The notes under the pieces were generated by a model that searched no databases, had not been told where the DNA came from, and saw nothing but the letters and a program-made list of their open reading frames with translations. A DNA stretch of 64,000 bases from Paracentrotus lividus (lineage: Eukaryota; Echinodermata; Echinoidea; Camarodonta; Echinidae). The stretch spans positions 37,962 to 101,961 of the forward strand of contig CALNVZ010001764.1 in assembly GCA_940671915.1 (NCBI GenBank). The letters run 5' to 3'. Numbering within the stretch: the first letter of the stretch is position 1; each line of letters begins with the position of its first letter. The position numbers and the translations under genes were made by a program. Shown one piece after another: positions 44,019 to 56,485 of this stretch.

Positions 44019-44732
44019 GATGTTTTTTTTTTTTTTTTAATATTGTCTTTTAAATGAATTATTGAAGCATGCAAACAAGAAAATAAAGGATTCCAAATTT
44101 TTGGGTCCGAAAATAACGGAGTGGGGCGGTTATTTTTTTGCAGGGGAGACATTCCAATTGGTGAAACTTGTCAGCATTTCGTGTATAGTAATCATGGATT
44201 GTATTATTAAGAGTAAAAAATAGTTTCAAGTTCGGAAGAAGAGGATTAGAATATTCCGTTCCTTAACGGAGGCAATCTGCAGTTCATTGATTTCGTAAAA
44301 TAATAGTTACATTTATGTAGCGCTTAAATACATTATATTACCTTTGTTCTAAGCGCTTATAGTGTTAATAATTATTAAATGTGTAAGGTGTTGAATTTTT
44401 TAAATAAAGGTTGCGATGGTGCTCTAAATGCAGAGTTAAACTAATCTTAAAGCTCTTTTTTGAAGTCTATGCAATTTGATTAATTTAGAAGGATACTTCG
44501 TCGCCGATATGAATGGCAATACATAAATATGAGGCAGATAAATGCATTGTGTAATATGAACAATATACGAAGCGGTTGATTTTTTTTTAAAATGACTAAT
44601 AATTCCTACACTGTGAGATACTTTTTTTAGTGACATGATTGTATGGAAGTTCCAACAATGGTTATCATCAAAGAATACTACTAAATAGTTGAAAACTTAC
44701 AGTATTTGATACTTTATATTCTTAGAAAAAAA
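44019..44732 (-). pseudogene. LINE reverse-transcriptase C-terminal fragment (left arm)
   Basis: This is the inverted counterpart of 56,486-57,206. On the minus strand it encodes the palm-to-thumb region of a CR1/jockey-type non-LTR reverse transcriptase (KVSHSVGIISHFKKKST, then KLIKLHRLQKRALRLV) and ends in a poly(A) seen as a T run at 44,022-44,038. The frame is interrupted by a SINE-tail insertion (about 44,296-44,390) and by indels. Catalytic residues are not in the fragment. Confidence 0.75.
44296..44390 (-). mobile_element. SINE tail inserted in the LINE fragment (left arm)
   Basis: On the minus strand the segment has two AAGCGCTT-type motifs and ends in a short ATT run, like the 3' part of the SINE at 23,243-23,612 but from a different subfamily. 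It splits the LINE reading between LHI and YEINELQ as seen in the cleaner right-arm copy. Confidence 0.6.
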
Positions 44733-45680
44733 TACACTGTTCGTCATAAAGTGGAATAATTTTTTTTCTGGCTCAATCGACATTATGTTGCTCCGCTATT
44801 AATTTCTTGAATGTGTTTGTCACCGCTTTCACTTTCTGGGATGCTGGTGTATATCTTGGACGTTCCCTCAACCCCTTCCCGGAGATTTTTCTTCAAAAAA
44901 AGTTTTTCAACCCCAGACGATGGCCATTTTCGTAATTTTCACGTGACCCACCAAGGCCCACCTCAAGGAACACCGTCTGAAGTGGAAATCTGTTATTGTC
45001 TTTAAATTAAATCTAGATGTATGGTTACAGGCTCGACTCTTTTGTCTAGGGAGGGGTCAAAATTTATTTGATAGGGCTCAACATTCATTTTATTCATTTT
45101 TTAAACCATGGAAATTTCTCCTTCCCTAAATAGTATTGTAAAATCTCAACCAAACATAAATCAAATAAAATATTATCAATAATGACTATTTACAGCCTTG
45201 TCATCAAGGCTAAACAAAATTTAAGGGAAAGTGATGTATATTTAAGGGTTAAAAGTTGTTTTTCATTTTTTCTGTTTTCAGCAAAAAGATGGAATAAAAA
45301 TTTTCACCAATCTCGTTTTTATTCAACCCTCCCCTAGACTAGAGACCTAAGCCTGTCCCAGAGTATAGATTACTTAAAGAACAATATAAACAATACACCT
45401 CAGTTCGCGTTTCCTTGGGGGTAGGACGAGAGGGGCTGATCGGCCGGGAAAACAAAAAGGGGGCCCAAATGAGAAAAAAATGACAAAAAATGGGCATCAT
45501 GGTGGTTGACAAAACTTTTTTTGAAAAAGGTCCACGTGAAGGGTTGGGAAAACGTCCAAGATATAGCCAGGGTCCCGAAAAGAAAAAGCAGGGACAAACA
45601 TATTCAGAAAATAAAGTCAGAGCAAAATCATGTCGCTATAGCGGCAAAAAAAATATTCCACCTTTATGACGGACAGTGTA
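44733..45680. mobile_element. Tc1-like fold-back element (left arm)
   Basis: It has the family ends TACACTGTTCGTCATAAAG and CCTTTATGACGGACAGTGTA and is complementary through most of its length. It abuts the LINE fragment. Many single-base deletions separate it from the right-arm copy at 55,527-56,485, which reads more cleanly. Confidence 0.88.
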
Positions 45681-47628
45681 TGTTAGGAATCCTCGTCTTC
45701 TTCTCAGCAAACGTATAAAAAACTCTTTATCATGTCTATAATATAGGATTTCCCAGTCATTTTCAGAAGTTCGTCACTCCATGATAACCGTTCATTCGAA
45801 TTCCCAAAATATTTCTAACAGCGTCAAATTTGTCATTCAAGTTCCTACTTAGTTCGTTCGCTTTAGTATTACAATCATTCCAATCGAAACCCCGATCATA
45901 AAGCATATCAATTAGTAATCGACTAAATCTGGAGTGCGTGCTTTCCCGCAATCAAATCCGTGCTAAAGCATCAACTCTGACTTTGGTTCAATGAAGTTGG
46001 ATGCAATTTGGCAAATCGTTTAATTTTTAAACTAAACGTTTAAAAAAGCGATTTCTCGTTAATTAGTTTACATATTCAAGATGCATACGCGTGCAAAGTG
46101 AGAAATTGAGTGCGCTGATTAGTCAGTTAGTTGACGTTGCTTGATAATGAGCATACGTGAATACGGCCGGTTCGAGATGGCGTTTTAGTCCACCACGGCG
46201 TTCCATAACTACATTGCATATTGCACACGAATCACCGATCGTTCCTTCAGTAGAAGTAATACATTAAGAAGAAGAAGAAGAAACACACTTTTCATCTTCA
46301 AACTTTCTGTTGATCATAACGGAACCGAAAGTAATTACTGCCTTGTTGTTGTGTTCGGTTAAAACAATGAGGAAATATACTGAAAAAAAATGTTTTAGAA
46401 TCAAATACAAACCGATCAGTACCCTCATTATGAATGCTGCCTCGTTGAAGTGAGCCCTGAAATTATTTATTCACTTGAATTCCTCTCTAAAATCAGTTTG
46501 CTTTGAAACATCATCGTAGAACAACCTACTTTTTTCATGAATGGCAACATTATTTTTGGAGCACTTGTGTTGACTATTGGAAAATTTATAAGTTTTGTGG
46601 TAAGTAAACTTACTATTCGAAATCGTTCAAATGTTTTCATGGGGGGGGTGGAGATTCGGATTATAATTGGTGACAATTATAATCTGGTCATTCAAAACAT
46701 TTAGGTATAGTGCTCTGCATGACACCTTGTCATGTTTCTCTTTCATATTTGTTAATGTAAACTGATACATTATCGTGTATATTCAAAATTACAGCTGATG
46801 TCCTGAACTTTTCATGCTATCCCAAAATAAAAAAAAAATATTCAAGCAGTGTTAAAAATAAATCTGAGAAATTTAATTGATATCGTGCACCTTTTCCCAC
46901 AAATTGGAATGTTTTGTTACAAGCGATTGTTATCTATGATTCTGAAGCCATGGTCATTCTATATTATCCCATTTTTTTTAAAAAAGCTCTCTAAATAAAT
47001 ATGGTTTTGACAGAAATTCTATAAACATAATATTTGAGCTAAAAATTGTTTTCGTTGAACAAAACAGAAGAAGAAGAAAAAATATCATTTTGGAATTTTC
47101 GATGCGTTCATTTAAGGAAAGGCGAGTGAAAACACAAGACAATCGACTTATATACCGGGTGTGTCGAAACCAAAAGAAACCCAAGTTGATGATCAATAAT
47201 TTAAAAATATTACAGTGAAGTTTATTAAATTTACTATCACTAGAAATGCAACTCAGTACCCTTGTAATGATACCTCTCTCAGTTCACTAATGTCCCCCAT
47301 CACTAAACCCAATCAGTTGGGATCATTCTCCTATTGGAGAAACATGATATTCCGTTTTGAGGTGATATCAACTCGTGAAATTATTCATGACATTTCTTGT
47401 CCGCTCCGAAACTGTACAAAGTCAATTTGACCAATATGACTGTTTAAAAACATAACCCTCATGGCTTGTGTAATATTGAAAATTCGCTCAACTGAGGATA
47501 GATACTAAAGGGGTATCCCACTGGTTGCGAACCCAGGAATTATAGAGTTTTAATATAAAGAGGATCTATCAACGTTCTTGAGAGTGCGTTCCAGAATTGC
47601 ATACTTTTTTTTGGTGAATGCTTTGTAA
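45681..47628. other. Left-arm non-coding DNA, no gene recognised
   Basis: The minus-strand frame at 45,763-45,951 (core DRGFDWNDCNTKANELSRN) looks peptide-like, but the right-arm copy is frameshifted in it and no family is recognised. A possible single transposon end, CCGGGTGTGTCGAAAC, lies at 47,155-47,170 with no partner seen. A GAA-repeat (AAGAAGAAGAAG) occurs near 46,266. Confidence 0.4.
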
Positions 47629-48641
47629 TACCCCCGTACACTGAGCTCGTTCCTACTACGTCCTTGCAATTTTGCCGAATGGGCATAATATGTGTGTAAA
47701 CTGAGTGGACGTTAAATAATTCTTACGATATGTTTGCGAACTTCATGGACTAGCTCGGTCGGATTTCCAAAAAGTGTTCAAAAAATCGGGCGCCCAATCT
47801 CGTCCTAAATTTAACGGGTGGCAAAGTACCTGAAACGAGATGGACGTACTACAAACGAAATGCCGTACTTAAATCGTTCTAAAGATGTGCTAGGACGTCA
47901 TACCAAACGAGCATTGTAATATAATTATTCAAGTTCTAAAATTAAACGTAGTGACAACGTTCCTTAAACGGGTAGGACTTACTCTGAACGAGATGGACGT
48001 ACTACGAACATACGTTTTCAATTTTTAAACAGAACGGCATGTCATAATTCCCGTCACACTGAGCTAGTTCTCACTGGTTCTAGGTAGTTCTTGGTGACGG
48101 GCTCAATCTGTTTACACACGGACTGAACGTAGTGCAGACCTTTTAGAATCTGTACAAGGACCGTTTACAATCTGTTACGAACTTGGCGAACGGGCGAACG
48201 GAGAGAACGGAAAGGCTTCCGATTTTTTTGAACATGTTAAAAAAATCGTACTGGCTTCAAGTTCTAAAATTAAACGTGAGTGACAACGTTCCTTAAACGG
48301 GTAGGACTTACTTGAACGAGAAGGACGTACTACGAACGTGGTAACCTAACTTTTATCATGCTGCGCATAGGCACTTTGAGTGACCGTTTGGACGTGCTAC
48401 GAACGGTATAGAGGTGAAACGAGCAGTTTACTCGTTCTGAACTGGATAACACGTATTGCGGACGCGGTAAAGACGGAATTGAACGTAACGAGAACTATTT
48501 ATGAACTGCCTACATCGTATTCAAGAAATTATTTTTCAAAGTTATAAGTTCCAACCCGACCAAAGCCCGTTCAGCATTTTTTTTTAAACGGGCAAAAACG
48601 GGCAAGAACGTTATGAACGACCTCAGTGTGACGGCCCCCTA
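47629..48641. mobile_element. Element with CCCCGTCACACTGAG ends (left arm, long form)
   Basis: The ends (CCCCCGTACACTGAGCTCGTTC on the left, where the right arm has CCCCCGTCACACTGAG, and the complement GACCTCAGTGTGACGGCCCC on the right) and the interior are rich in ACGTACTACGAAC and AACGGGTAGGAC motifs in both orientations. A segment of about 80 bp (47,930-48,008) is repeated at 48,255-48,335, and between the copies lies a second terminus-like GTCACACTGAGCTAG. The right-arm element (52,857-53,552) has only one copy of the 80-bp segment. No coding sequence. Confidence 0.75.
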
Positions 48642-48850
48642 AACCAAAGCTCAAAGGGGTCATCTCGTTGAATCAGAATTGCATATTTTCTTTTGTTCTG
48701 CTTTATTGGGCAAACAAAAATATGAACTGACAAGGAGTTACTCACGTTGTAGGCCTATTAGAATGGCATGTTTTATTTTGTGATTCTTTGTTAGGCAGGC
48801 TCAATATGGGTTATCTAACTGTATCAACATGGCCTGTTTTCTTTTGTTAC

Positions 48851-49613
48851 CCCAGGAGCAAAAACCCCATATTTTTGAAGGAGCTGACATGTCGAGATAT
48901 AAAAGTAGTCCTATCTAGGGTGGTTTATGGACCGCTAACAAACACGGCTAGGGCGGACTACTCTTCAGTCAGCTGCAGGAGGGTCCCTTCAGGTGGGGGC
49001 GTCCAAAATAGCCGCCCTTTTACAAAAATAGTATTCTGAAACAAATGGTAGAAGCAAAGTTTTTGAATACATTGAGTTGGTATTCAGATGAAAGATAATA
49101 AAATTTCCTATAATTTGGTACTATTTTTCAATAAGGATCATACTCAGCAAACGTAAAATTTGAAGCGTATTAAACTTGATTTTCCTCATTTTTTTCAAAC
49201 AAATATTTTATCAATTTATTGTTTACCTCGTGTATAATTCTAGTAACCTGAAGCACGAACTTTCAGAAATGTGCCCCAACGTATGGACAAGAGTATGTGT
49301 GAAAAAGAAAAGTAATACATTTTTCTAATAAAAAGATATAACGCTGTAAATTTACGACTGCAATATACGAATAAACGACGTTTTTGCCCCAGTTATGTGG
49401 AAACCATACATACTACGTGTAATACCCAATTACAGTGTGCGCATATGCACCTGGCATATTGTATGCACGGCATGATCTAACAATAATATGAATATGCAAG
49501 TTTCCATAAGATTAATAAAGAATGGACTTCTCGACCAATCTGTTGTGAAAGGGGAGGGAATTGGGGAGGGGATGGGGTGGTCATGATCACAGACCATTTT
49601 TGGGCGACAGAGC
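48851..49613 (+). repeat. Second copy of segmental duplication part A
   Basis: It is colinear with 25,269-25,995 and lies at the inner end of the left arm. Similarity includes the GCCCCAACGTATGGACAAGA region and the TTGTGAAAGGGGAGGG region, with frequent 1-bp indels. Confidence 0.85.
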
Positions 49614-49874
49614 TTGTGCAAATATCGGTTTGTATTTGGTGCATGGAAAAAAGGGCTTCTAAGATGATTGCAGTCACAAATACGTTTGTTGGTTTTATTT
49701 TGCTATAGGTTGCCTTTCCAGTGAGTACAGTGCACTTATAATATACATAAAGCCCTGCACATAATTTTTTCCAAACACTGACAGTAGGCCTACATTATAT
49801 AAAAGTGAGATGAACAATAAGCCTATAACATAATGGACAACAGAGTTAATGCAAACGGTACAGTATTCACATCC

Positions 49875-51598
49875 ACGAATAAAAAAAAAAAAAAAATAAA
49901 AAAATCTGAGTTTAACAGAGTTATATAAATTGTTTGCCTATTATACAGAAAATACGCCAGGGAGTGCGGAGCGGGGATGGGCTGGGGGCTGCAGCCCCAA
50001 CTTTTGTCAGTAAAGTGTACAAAAAACACAAAAAAAACGACCATAGGGTGCTAGGTTATGTTTAGCCTGTTCACCCCCCCCCACCAATTCGGCTCACCCT
50101 CCACTTTCAAAAACGCTCCCTGGCCCCAGCCCTCCCCCCAGCACTATACCTGACTATAAAAGTTTTCTTACAGGCTGTGATAAAAGATTTTGGATTAAAA
50201 ATTTATATTATATCGATCAGATCTAACAACCTATATTATCATTATGATGGATTTATCAGTCAACATGTTGGGGTGATCTATAAACAGGGCCCACTTTGGG
50301 GCAGCAGTTAGACATTCTAGATTACTGTACTTTTATATATCGTGTCTTTTTCAGTATAAAATAATGGAAATTTACTCTAAAATTTCTTATTATATTATTT
50401 TTTAAAAATATCTATTTTGAACGTAGAAACAACAAGTCAAGCCTCGACATGGTATGAAAAAGTACCGTGATACATATGTTTTTTTAATACAACGAAGTAT
50501 GGATGAGCTTTTTTCAACATTATACTTCAGACCTGTTGTATGATTTGCTTTAGGGCCTATTATCCTATATGATGTAGGCTTACTCAGACAAACACTATTA
50601 TCACTATATACTTAACAGTCTGAGAAACAACTGTATATTTTCTAATTTAGGTTTTTAAGCGCCATTGAGCGCGAAAGGCGGACCTGATGCATATAGAAAT
50701 AGACTATTATTATATTATGCTACTATTATTATTATTATTTTTTTTTCTTTTCTTATTATTATTATTTTATTATTTTATTATATTATTATTATCATATTGT
50801 CGATATTTTAAAAATATAATAATATAAGCTGGAGCAGTCACTTCAAGATTATGCGCTATTATGTAGTTATATTGTACAATCCATAATTATTCAATAATTC
50901 TGCTATAAGGGTTTGGAAATTCGGCCCAGATGAATGGGTTGCAAGCTAAAATTTTTTTTTAAGTTCCCCTTATACTTAATACTCTATCCTAATGCATGAA
51001 CTGGACACACCACATGTGCAGGATGCGATCAAATTCGGGTTAGGCATGATTCTGTGAGTATATGGGCAGTTATAAATTTAATGACTGACAATGACTTTTA
51101 GGTTAGCCACATTGAAGGAGGGGAAGAAAGGTTAGACATACACTTAGGACCCCTTTATCATATTTTTCTTTGAACAATCGTGAAAGTAGGGATGGGGACA
51201 GGGAGGCCGGGACTTTTCTGAAATGGTGGGTTACTTTCAGCAGTGGCGTAAAGGCGGACGTAGGGTTGCAGGTAATTGGGCAGCAGTAATTGGGACCTGA
51301 ACAATATGTCGTGACGTCGCCGGTGACCGGCTGACCGGATTGTTGCACTCATAATGTGTTCGTATGCAACTGTATCGCAAATATTCGTCTGAGAAAGCAT
51401 CGTGCTAATTCCTCTTAGAAATTGCTGAAAACACATGGTAGGCTAAACTTACGGCTTTTTACCCTGATGTAATTTGATTTTATAAGATGTGGGTGAAGAG
51501 TGTTGAGGGGGAACTCATTTTGTTATTTAGAAAGCTTGTAGTTCATTTGATCTATCTAGGTTGATCAGGTCATTTGTTTTTAGGAAGGGGTGCAATGT
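49875..51598 (+). repeat. Palindrome spacer; first 1.3 kb is segmental duplication part B
   Basis: This 1,724-bp interval separates the two arms. Positions 49,880-51,200 duplicate 29,055-30,402 in the same orientation. The last roughly 400 bp (51,200-51,598) have no other copy in the window. They contain no recognised gene; the overlapping minus-strand frames (51,103-51,436) have no known domain. A spacer of this size is longer than expected for a simple hairpin-adapter read artefact. Confidence 0.9.
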
Positions 51599-52856
51599 GG
51601 ATGTGAATTACCTGTACCGTCTTGCATTAACTCTGTTTGTCCATTATGTTATAGGCTTATTGTTCATCTCACTTTTATATAATGTAGGCCTACTGTTCAT
51701 GTGTTTGGAAAAAATTATGTGCAGGGCCTTTATGTATATTATAAGTGCACTGTCTACTCACTGGAAAGGCAACCTATAGCAAAATAAAACCCAACAAACG
51801 TATTTGTGACTGCAATCATCTTAGAAGCCCTTTTTCCATGCACCAAATAACAACCGATATATTGCACAAGCTCTGTCGCCCCAAAAATTGGTCCTGTGAT
51901 CATGACCACCCCCATCCCCTCCCCCAATTCCCTCCCCTTTCACAACAGATTGGTCGAGAAGTCCATTCTTTATTAATCTTTATGGAAACTTGCATATTCA
52001 TATTATTGTTAGATCATGCCGTGCAATACATATGCCAGGTGCATATGCGCACACTGTAATTGGGTATTACACGTGTATGTATGGGTTTTCCACATAACTG
52101 GGGCAAAAACGTCGTTTTATTCGTATATTGCAGTCGTAAATTTACAGCGTTATATCTTTTTATTAGAAAAATGTATTACTTTTTCTTTTTCACATACTCT
52201 TGTCCATACGTTGGGGCACATTTCTGAAAAGTTTCGTGCTTCAGGTATTGACATGATTATTACACGAGGTAAAACAATAAATTGATAAAAATAATTTGTT
52301 TGAAAAAAATGAGGAAAATCAAGTTTAACGCTTCAAATTTTACGTTTGCTGAGTATGATTCTTATTGAAAATAGTACCAAATTATAGGAAATTTTATTAT
52401 CTTTCATCTGATACCAAACTCAATGTATTCAAAAACTTTGCTTCTACCATTTTTGTTCAGAATACTATTTTTTGTAAAAGGGGCGGCTATTTTGGACGCC
52501 CCCACCTGAAGGGACCCTCCTGCAGCTGATCTGAAGAGTAGTCCGCCCTAGCCGTGTTTGTTAGGGTCCATACAACCACCCTAGATAGGACTACTTTTTA
52601 TATCTCGACATGTCAGCTCCTTCAAAAATATGGGGTTTTGCTCCCTGGGTAACAAAAGAAAACATGCCATGTTGATACAGTTAGATAACCCTATTGAGCT
52701 TGCCTAACAAAGAATCACAAAATAAAACATGCCATTCTAATAGGCCTACAACGTGATAACTCCTTTGTCAGTTCATATTTTTGTTTGCCCAATAAAGCAG
52801 AACAAAAGAAAATATGCAATTCTGATTCAACGAGATGACCCCTTTGAGCTTGGTTT

Positions 52857-53552
52857 AGGGGGCCGTCACACTGAGGTCGTTCTATAACGTTCTTGCCCGT
52901 TTTTGCCCGTTTAAAAAAAAAATGCTGAACGGGCTTTGGTCGGGTTGGAACTTATAACTTTGAAAAATAATTTCTTGAATACGATGCTAGGCAGTTCATA
53001 AATAGTTCTCGTTACGTCAATTCCGTCTTTATCGCGTCCGCAATACGTTGTTATCCAGTTCAGAACGAGTAAACTGCTCGTTCACTCTATACCGTTCGTA
53101 GCACGTCCAAACGGTCACTTAAAGTGCCTATGCGCAGCATGATAAAAGTTAGGTACCACGTTCGTAGTACGTCCTTCTCGTTCAGAGTAAGTCCTACCCG
53201 TTTAAGGAACGTTGTCACTACGTTTAATTTTAGAACTTGAATAATTAATATACAATGCTCGTTTGTATGACGTCCTAGCACATCTTTAGAACGATTTAAG
53301 TACGGCAATTTCGTTTGTAGTACGTCCATCTCGTTTCAGGTACGTTGCCACCCCGTTAAATTTTAGGACGAGATGGGCGCCCGATTTTTTTGAACACTTT
53401 TTTGGAAATCCGACCGAGCTAGTCCATGAAGTTCGCAAACATATCGTAAGAATTATTTACTACGTCCACTCAGTTTACACACATATTATGCCCATTCGGC
53501 AAAATTTGCAAGGACGTAGTAGGAACGAGCTCAGTGTGACGGGGGTATTACA
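52857..53552. mobile_element. GTCACACTGAG-ended element (right arm, short form)
   Basis: The ends GGGGGCCGTCACACTGAGG and GCTCAGTGTGACGGGGG are clear. Compared with the left-arm copy it lacks about 320 bp between two direct repeats of 80 bp, as expected if recombination or slippage between them removed one repeat and the intervening DNA, or if the left arm gained them. Confidence 0.8.
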
Positions 53553-55526
53553 AAGCATCACCAAAAAAAAGTATGCAATTCTGGAACGCACTCTCAAGAA
53601 CGTTGATAGATCCTCTTTATATATAAAACTCTATAAATTCGCCTGGGTTCGCAACCAGTGGGATACCCCCTTTAGTATCTATCCTCAGTTGAGCGAATTT
53701 TCAATATTCACAAGCCATGAGGGTTATGTTTTTAACAGTCATATTGGTCAAATTGACTTTGTACACGTTTCGGAGCGGACAAGAAATGTCATGAATAATT
53801 CACGAGTTGATATCACCTCAAAACGGAGAATATCATGTTCTCCCAATAAGGAGAATGATCCCAACTGATTGGGTTTAGTGATGGGGGACATTAGTGAACT
53901 GAGAGAGGTATCATTACAAGGGTACTGAGTTGCACTTTCTAGTGATGTAAATTTAATAAACTTCACTGTAATATTTTTAAATTATTGATCATCAAACTTG
54001 GGTTTCTTTTTGTTTCGACACACCCGGTATATAGTCGATTGTCTTGTGTTTTCACTCGGCCTTTCCTTAAATGAACGCATCGAAAATTCCAAAATGATAT
54101 TTTTTTCTTCTTCTTCTGTTTTGTTCAACGAAAACAATTTTTAGCTCAAATATTATGTTTTAGAATTTCTGTCAAAACCATATTTTATTTAGAGAGCTTT
54201 TTAAAAAAAATGGGATAATATAAGAATGACCATGGCTTCAGAATCATAGGTAACAATCGGCTTGTAACAAAACATTCCAATTTTGTGGGAAAAGGTGCAC
54301 GATATCAATTAAATTTCTCAGATTATTTTTAACACTGCTTGAATATTTTTTTTTTATTTTGGGATAGCATGAAAAGTTCAGGACATCAGCTGTAATTTTG
54401 AATATACACCGATATATGTATCAGTTTACATTAACAAATATGAAAAGAGAAACATGACAAGGTGTCATGCAGAGCACTAGTACCTAAATGTTTTGAATGA
54501 CCAGATTATAATTGTCACCAATTATAATCCGAATCTCCACCCCCCCCCATGAAAACATTTGAACGATTTCCGAATAGTAAAGTTTACTTACCACAAACTT
54601 ATAAATTTTCCAATAGTCACCACCAAGTGCTCCAAAAATAATGTTGCATTCATGAAAGAAAGTAGGTTGTTCTACCGATGATGTTTCAAAGCAAACTGAT
54701 TTTAGAGAAGGAATTCAAGTGAATAAATAATTTCAGGGCTCACTTCAACGAGGGCAGCATTCATAATGAAGGGTACTGATCGGTTTGTATTTTGATTCTA
54801 AAACATTTTTTTTTCAGTATATTTCCTCATTGTTTTAACCGAACACAACAACAAGGCAGTAATTACGTTTCGGTTCCGTTTATGATCACAGAAAGTTTTG
54901 AAGATGAAAATGTGTTTTCTTCTTCTTCTTCTTAATGTATTACTTCTACTGAAGGAACGATCGGTGATTCGTGTGCAATATGCAATGTAGTTATGGAACG
55001 CCGTGGTGGACATAAAACGCCATCTCGAACCCGGCCGTAGTTCACGTATGCTCATTATCAGAGCATACGTCAACTAACTGACTAATCAGCGCACTCAATT
55101 TCTTCACTTTGCACGCGTATGCAACTTGAATATGTAAACTAATTAACGAGAAATCGCTTTTTTAAATGTTTAGTTTAAAAATTTAAAACGATTTGCCAAA
55201 TTGCATACCAACTTCATTGAACCAAAGTCAGAGTTGATTGCTTTAGCACGGATTTGATTGCGGGAAAGCACGCACTCCAGATTAGTCGATTTACTAATTT
55301 GATTGCTTATGACGGGGATTTCGATTGGAATGATTGTAATACTAAAGCGAACGAACTAAGTAGGAACTTGAATGACAAATTTGACGCTGTAGAAATATTT
55401 TGGGAATTCGAATGAACGGGTTATCATGGAGTGACGAACTTCTGAAAATGACTGGGAAATCCTATATTATAGACATGATAAAGAGTTTTTATACGTTGCT
55501 GAAGAAGAAGACGAGGATTCCTAACA
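53553..55526. other. Right-arm non-coding DNA, no gene recognised
   Basis: Inverted counterpart of 45,681-47,628. The open frame at 53,488-53,868 starts inside the adjacent element and is not preserved in the left arm; the frame at 54,798-55,073 (minus) has a basic RRRRRKH stretch from a CTT repeat. Neither is credible. Confidence 0.45.
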
Positions 55527-56485
55527 TACACTGTCCGTCATAAAGGTGGAATATTTTTTTTGCCGCTATAGCGACATGATTTTGCTCTGACTTTAATTTC
55601 TTGAATATGTTTGTCCCTGCTTTTTCTTTTCGGGACCCTGGCTATATCTTGGACGTTTTCCCAACCCTTCACGTGGACCTTTTTCAAAAAAAGTTTTGTC
55701 AACCACCATGATGCCCATTTTTGTCATTTTTTTCTCATTTTGGGCCCCCTTTTTGTTTTCCCGGCCGATCAAGCCCCTCTCAGTCCTACCCCCAGGAAAC
55801 GCGACTGAGGTGTATTGTTTTATATTGTTCTTTAAGTTAAATCTATATTTCTGGGGACAGGCTTAGGTCTCTAGTCTAGGGGAGGGGTTGAATTAAAAAA
55901 CGAGATTGGTGAAAATATTTTATTCCATCTTTTTGCTGAAAACAGAAAAAATGAAAAACAACTTTTAACCCTTAAATATCATCACTTTCCCCTTAAATTT
56001 TGTTTAGCCTTGATGACAAGGCTGTAAATAGTCATTATTGATAATATTTTATTTTGATTTATGTTTGGTTGAGATTTTACAATACTATTTAGGGAAGGTA
56101 GAAATTTCCATGGTTTAAAAATGAATAAAATGAATGTTGAGCCCCTATCAAAATAAATTTTGACCCCTCCCCTAGACAAAAGAGTCGAGCCTGTAACCAT
56201 ACATCTAGATTTAATTTAAAGAACAATAACAGATTTCCACTTCAGACGTGTTCCTTGAGGTGGGCCTTGGTGGGTCACGTGAAAATTACGAAAATGGCCA
56301 TCGTCTGGGGTTGAAAAACTTTTTTGAAGAAAAATCTCCGGGAAGGGTTGAGGGAACGTCCAAGATATACCCAGCATCCCAGAAAGTGAAAGCGGTGACA
56401 AACACATTCAAGAAATTAATAGCGGAGCAACATAATGTCGATTGAGCCAGAAAAAAAATATTCCACCTTTATGACGAACAGTGTA
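55527..56485. mobile_element. Tc1-like fold-back element (right arm)
   Basis: The cleanest copy of the family: TACACTGTCCGTCATAAAGG at the left and CCTTTATGACGAACAGTGTA at the right, TA on both sides, the two halves complementary to a centre near 56,010. It lies immediately 5' of the LINE fragment. Confidence 0.9.

Larger units (their letters stand above)
37303..49874 (+). repeat. Left arm of giant inverted repeat
   Basis: The whole interval is repeated in inverted order at 51,599-64,000. At the inner edge GTACAGTATTCACATCC pairs with GGATGTGAATTACCTGTAC. At the outer edge the match still holds when the window ends (CACACAGCTATAAAAGAGCG pairs with the last bases). Contents, left to right: DIRS-like element, AT-rich GTCGAC element, LINE fragment, Tc1-like fold-back, non-coding DNA, GTCACACTGAG element and part of the older segmental duplication. 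Differences from the right arm are mostly 1-bp indels, plus an extra segment of about 320 bp near 47,930-48,255. Confidence 0.95.

Noticed and set aside
53488-53868. Plus-strand frame of 126 codons
   Set aside because: It starts inside a transposon end, shows no domain, and the inverted copy in the left arm does not preserve the frame.
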